Source: Chloroflexota bacterium (GTDB lineage Bacteria > Chloroflexota > Anaerolineae > B4-G1 > DUEL01). Taken from it: a stretch of 64,000 bases of DNA. Position 1 is the stretch's first letter. Each line of letters opens with the position of its first letter. Location of the stretch: positions 52,242-116,241 of the forward strand of contig JADBJJ010000022.1 of NCBI GenBank assembly GCA_014874475.1, given 5' to 3'. Below the pieces are notes generated by a model. The model had not been told where the DNA came from, ran no database searches, and worked only from the letters and a program-made list of their open reading frames with translations. This document shows, in pieces, positions 18,007 to 26,223 of this stretch. The position numbers and the translations under genes were made by a program.

Positions 18007-18516
18007 GTGACTGCGCTGATTCTTCTCCTGTTTCTGGTCGGCCTGGCTCTGCTCTGGCTAGCGCGGCGGCTGCGTACCCGCTCTGGCTTGCCCTCCGGGC
18101 GAGTGGTCGCCGCCGATGTGGGGACATGGCGGCGGCTGGACCGGCCCCTCTTCTCCCGTCGTTACGGAGTGACTGGCCGCCCGGACTACATCGTGGCTGA
18201 CGGCGCAGACCTGATCCCCGTGGAGGTCAAATCCGCCCGCGCGCCAGCCCGCCCCTACACCTCTCATATCCTCCAATTGGCCGCCTACTGCCTCCTGATC
18301 GCTGAGACCTCCGGCCGACGCCCTCCTTACGGCATCCTCCGTTACGCCGACCGTACACTCCAGATCCCGTACACGCGGGAACTGGAGGAGCAACTGCTGG
18401 ATGTTTTGGAGGAGATGCGGAGGGACCTGGCCGCCGGGAATGCGTCGCGCCGTCATCAGGACCCGCGCCGCTGCGCCGCTTGCGGGTACCGGGATGTCTG
18501 CGACGAGGCTTTGTGA
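18007..18516 (+). CDS. Cas4/Dna2-like PD-(D/E)XK nuclease core with N-terminal membrane helix
   Basis: The 169-residue product starts with a membrane helix (ALILLLFLVGLALLWLARRL). The nuclease core follows: VTGRPDYIVADG (motif with catalytic Asp), IPVEVKSARAP (E-x-K), SHILQLAAYCLLIAE (the QxxxY motif) and the cysteines of the iron-sulfur site in DPRRCAACGYRDVC. The fourth cysteine of that site would come from the preceding frame. GTG at 18007 has only a weak ribosome-binding site (GGAACGG). It is in the same frame as the preceding gene, separated by one TGA. I infer a DNA exonuclease tethered to the membrane; its role is unknown. Confidence 0.72.
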   Translation: MTALILLLFLVGLALLWLARRLRTRSGLPSGRVVAADVGTWRRLDRPLFSRRYGVTGRPDYIVADGADLIPVEVKSARAPARPYTSHILQLAAYCLLIAETSGRRPPYGILRYADRTLQIPYTRELEEQLLDVLEEMRRDLAAGNASRRHQDPRRCAACGYRDVCDEAL

Positions 18517-18546
18517 CGCAGAACAACGGCAAGCCCTCGTCCTGCG

Positions 18547-19392
18547 TCAGAGGGATCGCCACCAGGCAACGATGCGGGGACCGATGGGCCGGAAGCCGAA
18601 CCGCTTGTAGAGGCGCTGCGAGGTGATGTTGTCCTCTTGGGTGTTCAGGGTCACTTCTTTCGTTCCCCGCTCCCACAATTGCGAAAGCACCGCCCTCAGC
18701 AGGAAACTGCCCACTCCCTGCCGCTGGAACGGCGGAGCCACGGCCAGGCGACCAATGTGGGCGCCGTGGTCGGCGGGGCGGGCCTCTATGTAGCCGATGA
18801 GGAGACCGTCCCGTTCCGCCACCAGGAAACAGAGGGCTTCCTGCCGGATGCGCTCCAGTGTGGCCGCGCTGAACCACCACGGCGGCGGGAAGGCATCGTG
18901 GTCCAGGCGCGCCAGAGCGGGGCTGTCTTCCGCCCTGGCTGGGCGGACGGTACAGGGCACGCTCGGCGGCATCGGAGGCAGGGAGCGGTTGTCCTTCAAC
19001 AGGGTGACCAGGCGAGTGAGGGGAGCGAACCCCCGGGCGCGCAGGGCCTCACCCATCCAGCCACCCACATCGGTCCAGGCCAGGGCACAAGCACCCAGCG
19101 CGCGCAGGGGGGGTTCCAGCGGGGGGAGGGTCGCATCCAGCCAGAGGCCTGCCGGGATTTCGGGGGCCAGTACGCCGAGGCGAACCCAGGCCACCGGGCT
19201 ATCGTCGGGCAGGGCCAGCAGCGCGCCGACCGGGTGGCCGTCGGTCAGAGTCAGCAGGAATGTCTCCGCGCCCAGGTAGTTTTCCCACCCCCAGGAGCGG
19301 ACGCACGGGCGGGCACTCCGGGCCAGCAGCCGCCGGATGATGGCCTCATCGGCCGGGACGGCAGGGCGAACTTCCAGATGGCCGCGGACCAT
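18547..19392 (-). CDS. GNAT acetyltransferase, tandem-domain
   Basis: The 281-residue protein has a degenerate N-terminal acetyltransferase-like half (1-140) and a clear C-terminal GNAT domain (about 145-281). The acetyl-CoA loop is RLAVAPPFQRQGVGSFLLRA, followed by VTLNTQEDNITSQRLYKRFGF, a typical GNAT ending. Substrate is unknown. The gene is convergent with the Cas4-like gene and 30 bases from its stop. A similar two-domain GNAT lies at 52860-53885, but the two share only family-level similarity. Confidence 0.85.
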   Translation of the reverse strand: MVRGHLEVRPAVPADEAIIRRLLARSARPCVRSWGWENYLGAETFLLTLTDGHPVGALLALPDDSPVAWVRLGVLAPEIPAGLWLDATLPPLEPPLRALGACALAWTDVGGWMGEALRARGFAPLTRLVTLLKDNRSLPPMPPSVPCTVRPARAEDSPALARLDHDAFPPPWWFSAATLERIRQEALCFLVAERDGLLIGYIEARPADHGAHIGRLAVAPPFQRQGVGSFLLRAVLSQLWERGTKEVTLNTQEDNITSQRLYKRFGFRPIGPRIVAWWRSL

Positions 19393-19462
19393 AGACTACG
19401 AACTCCAGAGAAGGTTGAGTTTTGCGGCAGCGGCCGGAGAACACCGCCGCAAGATTCGCTCT

Positions 19463-21208
19463 TTATGTCCTGCGCCGGCGGTTCTCCGTCAGCATCCGCC
19501 AGACTTCCTGAATGCCGACTTTCGTCAATTCGCCCACGTTAAAGGGCAACCGCCCCACGGGGACATCCAGTTCCGTTTTGTCGCAGACGGTAGAGGTGTT
19601 GGCGCGGTCAATCTGCGGCTTCAGGCGCAGCATCTCCTGCTCCACTTCTTCCGGCGAAGCGGTCGCCAGCAGGCGGTCTATGTGGGCCATCAGGGCAGTG
19701 GCTTGCCGGATGCGCTCTTCCGTCTCCGCCGCCTTCGCTGGGGAGATGATGCCGTAGCGGGCTTTCAGCGCGTTCAGCCGCCGACCCGCCTCGTAGGTGG
19801 TGGCGGCGATCGTATCCCGGTCCATCCAGACCGTCTCGTAGGAGAGGATATGCTTCCAGGTGGGCGCCAGCAGAGCCCGCCGGTGGTCCTCCAGTGTCCG
19901 ACAGAAGAGGCGGTAGCCGAACTGGTCTGGGTTCTCAAAGGCCGGGCTCCCAGGGTCCAGGAACGGGGCCAGGGGAGCGATGAAGGGGACCAGTCGCCGG
20001 TCGCCGTCCAGTTTCCTCAGCAGTTCGTCGCAGTAGTCCGCCGTCTCCAGGGCCGAGGCGGCGGTCTGTTTGGGCAGGCCAATCATAAAGAACAGGTCAA
20101 AGCGACGGCAGCCGACATCCAGGCAGTTGCGCACTGTCTCCTCAATCCCTTCGTTGCTGTAGCCCTTGCCCAGGGCCTGGCGGACGATCGGATCGTGGGA
20201 GTCGGGGGAGAATTCCACGATAAAGTCGGGCAGCGCCTCAGCCAGTTCTTCGGCATAGTCCCGGGGGACGGGCCAGAAGAACTCCAGCATAAAGGGGCCG
20301 GAGACGCCCCGGACGGCGCGCAGGAAACGGCGGGCGTAGTCCATTCCTGCCAGGCGGAGTTCGCCCAGAATGAAGATGGGGCCGCGGCTCAGCCGTCGGG
20401 CATCCCGCACGTCTTGGGCCAGTTCCTCCGGATCCCGGAAGGCCGGGCGCTCCCGTCCGGACATACGGAGATGTCCTTCGGCACACCCTCCGCAGACGGA
20501 GCAGTGCTGGGTGCAACCGCGCACCGTCAGCGTGGCCATGATGGGGTAATCCAGCCAGTGGGCGAAGGGCGTGCAGGAGATCAGGTCCCGGTCCCGGATG
20601 ACGGAGCGGACCATCTGCAGGAACCCCGGGCGGATGTGGCTCAGGTCAGTGGGGATGTAGGTCTGGGGGTTGATGTGAATCTGGCCCCGGGCGTCCTTCC
20701 AGGTCAGGTTGGGGACGTCGGTCGGCTCGCGGCGGTCGCGCAGACACTCCAGCAACATCCGCAGCGGCTCTTCGGTGGAATCGCCGCGCAGGACGTAATC
20801 CACCTGCGGGTAGTTGATGAGTTCTTCGTGGTAGTAGGTGGCGGAGAAGCCGCCGAAGATGATGGGGGTGCCGGGGTGATGCTTCCGGACGATGCGGGCA
20901 ACCTCCAGCGCGCCCTGGGCATGGGGGAGCCAGTGCAGGTCTATGCCGAAGGCGCCGGATGGGTGGCGGGCGATGAACCGCTCCGCGTCAAAACGGTCGG
21001 AGCGGACCATCCGCACCGCGAGGTTGACGATGCGGGTGCGGAAGCCGTGCCGCTCCAGATAGTCGCAGAGGGCGGCGAAGCCGATGGGGTACATGTCGTA
21101 GATGGGTGTGGATGGGACGACGTCGGAGATGGGGCCCCAGAGAGTGGCTCGCCGCCGGAAGTCGTAGAGACTGGGAGAGTGAAGGAAGGTGAGATCGGGT
21201 ATGCTCAT
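19463..21208 (-). CDS. B12-binding radical SAM protein (TIGR04190-like)
   Basis: The N-terminal ~170 residues form a cobalamin-binding-type Rossmann domain (GFAALCDYLERHGFRTRIVN, IIFGGFSATYYHEELI). The radical SAM core follows, with TVRGCTQHCSVCGGCAEG giving the CX3CX2C cluster ligands plus a fourth nearby Cys. LDVGCRRFDLFFMIGLPKQT lies on the core barrel. The C-terminal ~120 residues are a helical extension. Length is 581 aa. It ends with a basic RRRRT tail. This fits the family often labelled B12-binding domain/radical SAM domain protein; its reaction is unknown. Its start is 48 bases from the cupin stop, so the two may be co-transcribed. Confidence 0.88.
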   Translation of the reverse strand: MSIPDLTFLHSPSLYDFRRRATLWGPISDVVPSTPIYDMYPIGFAALCDYLERHGFRTRIVNLAVRMVRSDRFDAERFIARHPSGAFGIDLHWLPHAQGALEVARIVRKHHPGTPIIFGGFSATYYHEELINYPQVDYVLRGDSTEEPLRMLLECLRDRREPTDVPNLTWKDARGQIHINPQTYIPTDLSHIRPGFLQMVRSVIRDRDLISCTPFAHWLDYPIMATLTVRGCTQHCSVCGGCAEGHLRMSGRERPAFRDPEELAQDVRDARRLSRGPIFILGELRLAGMDYARRFLRAVRGVSGPFMLEFFWPVPRDYAEELAEALPDFIVEFSPDSHDPIVRQALGKGYSNEGIEETVRNCLDVGCRRFDLFFMIGLPKQTAASALETADYCDELLRKLDGDRRLVPFIAPLAPFLDPGSPAFENPDQFGYRLFCRTLEDHRRALLAPTWKHILSYETVWMDRDTIAATTYEAGRRLNALKARYGIISPAKAAETEERIRQATALMAHIDRLLATASPEEVEQEMLRLKPQIDRANTSTVCDKTELDVPVGRLPFNVGELTKVGIQEVWRMLTENRRRRT

Positions 21209-21256
21209 TGGGACTCCTGGGTTTGTGAAGAGTGAAACGTGAAGCGTGAGGTGCAG

Positions 21257-21589
21257 TTATCCCTCCGGGTGGGGGATGACGCAGATGAAGCGCAGGGGGC
21301 CGGGGCCGGTGTTGCGGTAGCCGTGGCGCTCGTTCGGGGGGATGTAGAGGGCCATGCCGGGCCGCATAGGGGCTTCACCTTCGGGCCCTTCGGCGATCCC
21401 CTCCCCCTCCAGTACAAAGATTTCGTGCTCGTAGGGGTGCTGGTGCGGGGCAAAGACGGCTCCAGGGGCGAATTCTATCACCCGCATAGCGAAGTTGGGC
21501 GCGCCCTGCGGCTTCCCAATCACCCAGCGGATGGTGATACTTTCTCCAGCGGCTTCCGCCGGAACGTCGCGGTAATCACGGTAGAGCAT
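21257..21589 (-). CDS. Small cupin-domain protein
   Basis: The 110-residue single cupin has the two metal-binding motifs: FAPHQHPYEHEIFVLEGEG (motif 1, with three His and one Glu) and GMALYIPPNERHGYRNTG (motif 2 with His). I chose ATG at 21589 because TAGGAGGAGCC stands directly before it; an upstream in-frame ATG at 21640 has no such site. Possible roles are a dioxygenase, isomerase or sugar-binding protein. It lies upstream of, and may be co-transcribed with, the B12-radical SAM gene. Confidence 0.87.
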   Translation of the reverse strand: MLYRDYRDVPAEAAGESITIRWVIGKPQGAPNFAMRVIEFAPGAVFAPHQHPYEHEIFVLEGEGIAEGPEGEAPMRPGMALYIPPNERHGYRNTGPGPLRFICVIPHPEG

Positions 21590-21754
21590 GGCTCCTCCTA
21601 TATCAGCAGAATATGAGTCGTCCGAATGGGGTTGGTTCATTCCGAATGTCGCCGTAATTATACCAGAAGGGGGAATTTTTGGGGATTCGGCTGGGATCCA
21701 GGGGCAGGGAGTCCTTTAATTGTGGTCATTTATTAAACAAAACCTGTTCAATAC

Positions 21755-21783
21755 TTGACAACTCCCCTGGCGTGTGGTAAAAT
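21755..21783 (+). promoter_or_regulatory. Consensus promoter of the CarH-like gene
   Basis: TTGACA (21755-21760), 17-base spacer, TAAAAT (21778-21783). The ATG follows 17 bases later. The AT-rich stretch ATTAAACAAAACCTGTTCA just upstream (21733-21750) holds ACA/TGT half-sites that could bind a MerR-type dimer; autoregulation is an inference. Confidence 0.72.
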
Positions 21784-21800
21784 AGAGGGCGGAAGCAGCC

Positions 21801-23111
21801 ATGGCTGAAGAGAGAGTGCCGGTCTTCAATCTGAAGGCGGTGGTCCGGGAGACCAGGGTGGCGGCCTCTACGCTACGGGTATGGGAGCGCCGCTATGGAC
21901 TCCCCCATCCCCAGCGCGCGCCATCTGGGCACCGTCTTTACTCCCGGCGGGATATAGAGACGGTTCGGTGGCTATCCCAGCGCCTGTCCGAGGGGATGAC
22001 CATCGGGCAGGCCGTCGCTCTCTGGCGTTCCCTGGAGGAGGCCGGGAAGGACCCGCTGTTAGAGTACATTCAAAGGCCGGGCGGGCGGCCCGTGGTGGAG
22101 CAGGAAGCACTGGGACACTGGCGGGATGCTTGGGTGGCTGCGTGCCTGGCTTTTGACGAGGCTGCTGCCGACGCGGCCTTTGGGCAGGCCCTGGCCGTAT
22201 TGCCACCGGAGGTGGCCTGCACAGAAGTCCTGCGGGAAGGGCTGGCCTGGATCGGTGAGGCCTGGTATCGGGGCGAAGCGACGGTCTATCAGGAGCACTT
22301 TGCATCGCACCTGGCTGCGCGCCGGGTCCAGACGCTCCTGATGGTGACCGCTCCACCATCTCGGCCCCATCCCGTCCTGATTGTCTGCCCGCCCGGAGAG
22401 CAACACGCCTTTGGGTCCCTGCTGCTGACGTATCTGCTCCGGCGGGATGGCTGGAACGTCATCTATCTGGGGGCGGACCTGCCGGTGGAGGAGACGGTAG
22501 CCGCTGTGCGCCGGGCCGCTCCCCGCTGGGTCATCGCCAGTGCGTACCATCTGCCCCCCGTCGCCGGTATCCAGGCCCTGGGCCTGCTCCTGCGGGAGAT
22601 GGAGGTCCCCCTGGCTTTCGGCGGGCGGGTCTTCAACCAGGTCCCGGCGCTCCGTTCCCGGATCACCGGCTACTTTCTGGGCGAGCGGATGGAGGAGACG
22701 CCGGCCCGGTTAGAGGAATGGGCCGCCTGGCCATTGTCAATCCCGCCCATCCCCACCATCCCCGAGGAGTATCACCGCGCCCAGACTCTCTATCTGGAGC
22801 AGGAATGGCCGATCCGGGCCCGCGTCCTATCCCTGCTATCCGTCCACCCCATCACCCGGAATCTCCCCGGCTGGTTGCCGGAGTACACCTTCTCCCACAT
22901 TCGCTCCGCGCTGGCGCTGGGGGATATGGCGCTGGCAGACACCTATGTGGACTGGCTGTGGGGTCTGCGGGACGGTTTTTCTCTGCCGGAGGGGTGGGTG
23001 GCGCCGTTCCTGGAGGCGTACTGGAAGGGGATAAAGCGGTATCTGGGCGAGGACGGTGCGCCGCTGTTGGAGTGGCTGGACCGACAGATGAATAATGACC
23101 GAGGGGCCTGA
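21801..23111 (+). CDS. MerR-type regulator with B12-binding domain (CarH/LitR-like photoreceptor)
   Basis: Residues 8-78 are a MerR winged helix (STLRVWERRYGLPHPQR). Residues about 105-185 are the four-helix B12 cap, and 190-300 the cobalamin-binding Rossmann domain. The CarH light-sensing signature W-x9-EH is present as W155 with E165-H166, and the lower-ligand motif E-x-H-x-x-G is E200-H202-G205. In known CarH proteins adenosylcobalamin holds a repressor tetramer that falls apart in light. A C-terminal extension of about 130 residues (305-436), rich in Trp and Leu, is not part of CarH. Genes that follow on the same strand are candidate targets. Confidence 0.85.
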   Translation: MAEERVPVFNLKAVVRETRVAASTLRVWERRYGLPHPQRAPSGHRLYSRRDIETVRWLSQRLSEGMTIGQAVALWRSLEEAGKDPLLEYIQRPGGRPVVEQEALGHWRDAWVAACLAFDEAAADAAFGQALAVLPPEVACTEVLREGLAWIGEAWYRGEATVYQEHFASHLAARRVQTLLMVTAPPSRPHPVLIVCPPGEQHAFGSLLLTYLLRRDGWNVIYLGADLPVEETVAAVRRAAPRWVIASAYHLPPVAGIQALGLLLREMEVPLAFGGRVFNQVPALRSRITGYFLGERMEETPARLEEWAAWPLSIPPIPTIPEEYHRAQTLYLEQEWPIRARVLSLLSVHPITRNLPGWLPEYTFSHIRSALALGDMALADTYVDWLWGLRDGFSLPEGWVAPFLEAYWKGIKRYLGEDGAPLLEWLDRQMNNDRGA

Positions 23112-23180
23112 TGTCCCCTCGTCCTTCGCGCCCTCTGCGGCTGAGAGCAGAGGGGACAAGATTAAATGGATGGAGAGGTA

Positions 23181-24086
23181 ATGGAGCGGGTTGTCATTAC
23201 GGGAGGTACCGGACTGATCGGTCGGGCGCTGGCGGCGGAACTGGCCGCCACCGGGTACGAAGTGGTGGTTTTGAGCCGGAACCCTCAGCGGGCTCGCAGT
23301 TTCCCGCTGGGAATCCGGTCTGAGCCGTGGGACGGACGGACTGCCCGGAGTTGGGGGGAGTTGGCCGACGGCGCTTACGCCATTGTCAACCTGGCCGGAG
23401 AGAACCTGGCAGGAGGGCGGTGGACGGCGGAACGCAAACACCGCATCCGCCAGAGCCGTCTGGACGCTGGGCAGGCGGTGGTGGAGGCTGTGCGCGCGGC
23501 GAAACAGAAGCCCGCCGTAGTTGTTCAGGCCTCCGGCATCGGCTACTACGGCCCGCACGGGGACGAGGGGGTGACCGAGGACTTCCCGCCCGGGGATGAT
23601 TTCCTGGGACGGCTGGCGGTGGAATGGGAGGCCTCCACTGCGCCGCTGGAGAGCCTGGGTGTGCGTCGGGTGGTCATCCGGACCGGGGTGGTGTTGAGCT
23701 GGGAAGGTGGGGCACTCCCCCGGCTGGCGCTGCCCTCCCGGTTTTTCTTGGGCGGGCCGCTGGGCAGCGGTCGCCAGTGGGTTCCATGGATTCACATCGC
23801 CGACGAGGTTCGGGCTATCCGGTTCCTGCTGGAGAATGAAGAGGCCCGAGGACCCTACAACCTGGCAGCGCCAAACCCAGTCACCAACCGGGAGTTGGCC
23901 CGCGCCCTGGGGCGGGTCCTGCGCCGTCCGGCTTGGCTCCCCGTTCCCGCGCCGGCCCTGCGGCTGCTCCTGGGAGAAATGTCTACTGTCCTGTTAGCCG
24001 GCCAGAGAGCCGTACCGAAGCGGTTGCTGGATGAGGGCTTCGGTTTCCAGTTCCCGGATCTGGGAATCGCCTTACAAAACCTTTAG
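23181..24086 (+). CDS. TIGR01777-type SDR epimerase (DUF1731)
   Basis: An NAD(P)-binding extended SDR of 301 residues. The dinucleotide loop is [18 protein letters not shown], followed by [12 protein letters not shown] and the family motif [15 protein letters not shown]. The C-terminal part carries [17 protein letters not shown] and [13 protein letters not shown], the DUF1731 tail. The start at ATG 23181 follows GGAGAGGTA; an ATG at 23166 is also in frame. It lies 69 bases after the CarH-like gene on the same strand. Substrate is unknown; members have been suggested to act on sugars or lipids. Confidence 0.88.
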   Translation: MERVVITGGTGLIGRALAAELAATGYEVVVLSRNPQRARSFPLGIRSEPWDGRTARSWGELADGAYAIVNLAGENLAGGRWTAERKHRIRQSRLDAGQAVVEAVRAAKQKPAVVVQASGIGYYGPHGDEGVTEDFPPGDDFLGRLAVEWEASTAPLESLGVRRVVIRTGVVLSWEGGALPRLALPSRFFLGGPLGSGRQWVPWIHIADEVRAIRFLLENEEARGPYNLAAPNPVTNRELARALGRVLRRPAWLPVPAPALRLLLGEMSTVLLAGQRAVPKRLLDEGFGFQFPDLGIALQNL

Positions 24087-24098
24087 CGAGGTGAACAG

Positions 24099-24599
24099 AT
24101 GTCGGATGTAAAAGCCAATCTGGACCAGTTACTCAACCTAATGATGGCTTCCGAAAAGGCGACAGAGCGTTTCTATATGGGCCTGGTGGAGATGTTTCTC
24201 CACGAGCCCGTGGCCGCCAGTGTCTGGTGGGATATGGCGGCGGAAGAGGCCCTGCATGTTTGGCTGGTGGAGAAGGCGCAAGAAGCGCTGGAAGCCAGAG
24301 GCCTCCTGGATAGTCCCGTGGATCCGGCGATCATGGAAGAGGCCCAGCGGATGACTCGGTTTGCGCCAGAACGTCTATGGGCCCGTATCCAGGACCTGGA
24401 GGACGCCTATCAAGCCGCTAACGAAGTGGAAGGGATGGAGTTTGATGCCCTTCTGGAGCCGATTATGCTGGATCACTTTCCCGGCGACATCCGGAACCGT
24501 CTGGCCCGCTCTCAGTTGAACCGCCACCAGGAACCGCTGGGGCGCCTGCGGACGACCGAATGGCGTCGCAGCATCCCGGCCCGAAGGCCAGAAAGGTAA
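24099..24599 (+). CDS. Ferritin-like (rubrerythrin-type) protein
   Basis: The 166-residue helical protein has pairs of carboxylate ligands expected for a di-iron four-helix bundle: SEKATERFY in helix 1, AAEEALHVW (E-x-x-H) in helix 2, and NEVEGMEFD and DHF in the later helices. It lacks the rubredoxin-like C-terminus of rubrerythrin. The C-terminal 25 residues are Arg-rich and not part of the domain. Only 12 bases separate it from the epimerase gene, and the Rieske gene follows after 9 bases, so the three are probably one operon. A role in peroxide or iron handling is an inference. Confidence 0.68.
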   Translation: MSDVKANLDQLLNLMMASEKATERFYMGLVEMFLHEPVAASVWWDMAAEEALHVWLVEKAQEALEARGLLDSPVDPAIMEEAQRMTRFAPERLWARIQDLEDAYQAANEVEGMEFDALLEPIMLDHFPGDIRNRLARSQLNRHQEPLGRLRTTEWRRSIPARRPER

Positions 24600-24608
24600 A
24601 GATGCGCA

Positions 24609-24962
24609 ATGAGATGGATAGATGCTATAGAAGAGAATAGATTGCCCGAAGGAGGGCGGGAAGTGGTGGAAGTGGACGGCATCCCTGTGCTGCTCATTCG
24701 GCACAGGGGTGAAGTCTTCGCCGTGGCAGCCCGTTGCCCCCATATGGGCGCGCCGCTGAAAAGCGGCCGGATCACCGAAGATGGCTACCTGGTTTGCCCC
24801 TGGCACCGCAGTGCCTTCTCTCTGCGGACGGGCGACGTGGCGCAATGGACACCGTGGCCTCCGGGAGTGGGAAAGGTCTTAGGTGCCTTGCGTCGGGAAC
24901 ACGCCTTGCCTGTCTACCCCGTTCAGGTGGATAAGGGGCGGATATGGATTGGTATGCCGTAG
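24609..24962 (+). CDS. Rieske [2Fe-2S] ferredoxin
   Basis: The 117-residue protein is a stand-alone Rieske domain with cluster motifs CPHMGAP (C-x-H) and CPWHRSAFSL (C-x-x-H). It has no membrane anchor. It could donate electrons to the ferritin-like protein or to the Rieske oxygenase at 27446. Its start ATG at 24609 lies 9 bases after the ferritin-like gene. Confidence 0.9.
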   Translation: MRWIDAIEENRLPEGGREVVEVDGIPVLLIRHRGEVFAVAARCPHMGAPLKSGRITEDGYLVCPWHRSAFSLRTGDVAQWTPWPPGVGKVLGALRREHALPVYPVQVDKGRIWIGMP

Positions 24963-24996
24963 CCAGAAGGCCCGTTTTATCAGGGCAAGGTGAGCA

Positions 24997-26223
24997 ATGC
25001 GATCCAGGATTGGGGTAGCCATTTTGGTGATTGGTGTGTCTCTGGCTGTCTCCGCGACGGCCTGGGCCCATCAGCCCTTCTTTGAAGAGGCAGATATCCC
25101 GCCCGACCGGCCCTGGCGGATAGATGACCCCTTGGTCTCCACCGCCATCTACGCCACGCTGGAATCTCCGGCGGACGTAGATGTGTTCATCTTTGATGGC
25201 CTGGAGGGCCAGCCGGTTTACCTTTCCATCGTCATCCCCCAGATTCCCGGTCAGGAGGACTTTGCCCCGACCGCGGCCCTCATCGGCCCGGGTCTCCCGG
25301 AGGGGAGAGAATCTCTGCCGGTGGTTGTATCCCTCGCAGAGGGTGACGGGGTGGAGGTCATCCCGCCCCCGCAGGGCCCGCCGTCCACTTTCTTTGAGCC
25401 CTTTACCCGTACCTCTTACTGGGAACGACAGGAGCGGACGGTCACACTTCCCGCCAGTGGTTCCTACCGGGTCGCCGTCTGGCATCCTCGGGGAGCGTTG
25501 GGGCGGTATGTCTTCACCGTTGGACGGACGGAGCGGCTGGGGGGCGACCCGGCTTTTATGGCGAAGATGCGGCAATACTGGACCCCAGTGGGGGCTCCTC
25601 CACCCGGGCCGCCATTGGGCGCCGTTCTCCTCTGGTCGGCGGTGGGTTTCCTCGCTGGCTCTCTGCCTTTCTCGGTCTGGATGGGGCGGCTGGTGGCCCG
25701 CGCGGACGTCCGCCGGTACGGAGACGGCAACCCCGGCGCGACCAACGCCTGGAGGGCTGGCGGCTGGCGGGCCGGGGTCCCGGCCTTGCTTCTGGACTAC
25801 CTGAAGGGCGCGATGCCGGTGACGCTGGCCCGCTTCGGGGCTGGCATTGACGGCTGGGGACTGGTCCCCGTTGCCCTGGCGCCGGTCCTGGGCCATGCAT
25901 TCACTCCGTTTCTGCGCTTTCGGGGCGGGAAAGCGGTGGCCGTCACATTTGGCATCTGGACCGGCCTCACCATCTGGGTCGGGCCGACGTTGTTGGGCCT
26001 GGCCCTGGGACTGGTGTATGCCCTGAACGCGGTGGATGCCTGGTCGGCGATTCTGGGGACGTTCGCCCTCCTGGCCTATCTGCTCCTCTCCGGCGCTCCG
26101 CTGCCGTTTCTGGCTATCTGGGGCGGAAATCTGGCGATCCTCCTCTGGAAACACCGCCGCGACCTGCGGATATCTCCCCGTCCTCGTCCCTGGTTGCGCG
26201 CCCTGATTGGGAGATTCCGTTGA
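24997..26223 (+). CDS. plsY: Fusion of a secreted N-terminal domain with PlsY glycerol-3-phosphate acyltransferase
   Basis: Residues 1-24 are a signal peptide (cleavage after TAWA). Residues about 25-195 form an exported, beta-rich domain with no motif I recognise. From about 207 to 400 the chain is PlsY: AVGFLAGSLPFSVWMGRL, the phosphate-binding YGDGNPGATNAWRAGG, and GHAFTPFLRFRGGKAVAVTFG with the acyl-phosphate loop, spread over several membrane helices. PlsY transfers an acyl group from acyl-phosphate to glycerol-3-phosphate. Normal PlsY is about 200 aa, so the N-terminal half is an addition. Its stop overlaps the GT2 start (TTGA). Confidence 0.85.
   Translation: MRSRIGVAILVIGVSLAVSATAWAHQPFFEEADIPPDRPWRIDDPLVSTAIYATLESPADVDVFIFDGLEGQPVYLSIVIPQIPGQEDFAPTAALIGPGLPEGRESLPVVVSLAEGDGVEVIPPPQGPPSTFFEPFTRTSYWERQERTVTLPASGSYRVAVWHPRGALGRYVFTVGRTERLGGDPAFMAKMRQYWTPVGAPPPGPPLGAVLLWSAVGFLAGSLPFSVWMGRLVARADVRRYGDGNPGATNAWRAGGWRAGVPALLLDYLKGAMPVTLARFGAGIDGWGLVPVALAPVLGHAFTPFLRFRGGKAVAVTFGIWTGLTIWVGPTLLGLALGLVYALNAVDAWSAILGTFALLAYLLLSGAPLPFLAIWGGNLAILLWKHRRDLRISPRPRPWLRALIGRFR

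Noticed and set aside
17737..18516. Cas4-like gene as sign of a CRISPR-Cas locus
   Set aside because: No cas1, cas2, effector genes or repeat array occur anywhere in the window, and Cas4-like nucleases occur alone.
19337..21235. Plus-strand open frame of 632 codons over the B12-radical SAM gene
   Set aside because: It is a shadow of the minus-strand gene, which has the CX3CX2C motif and a matching length.
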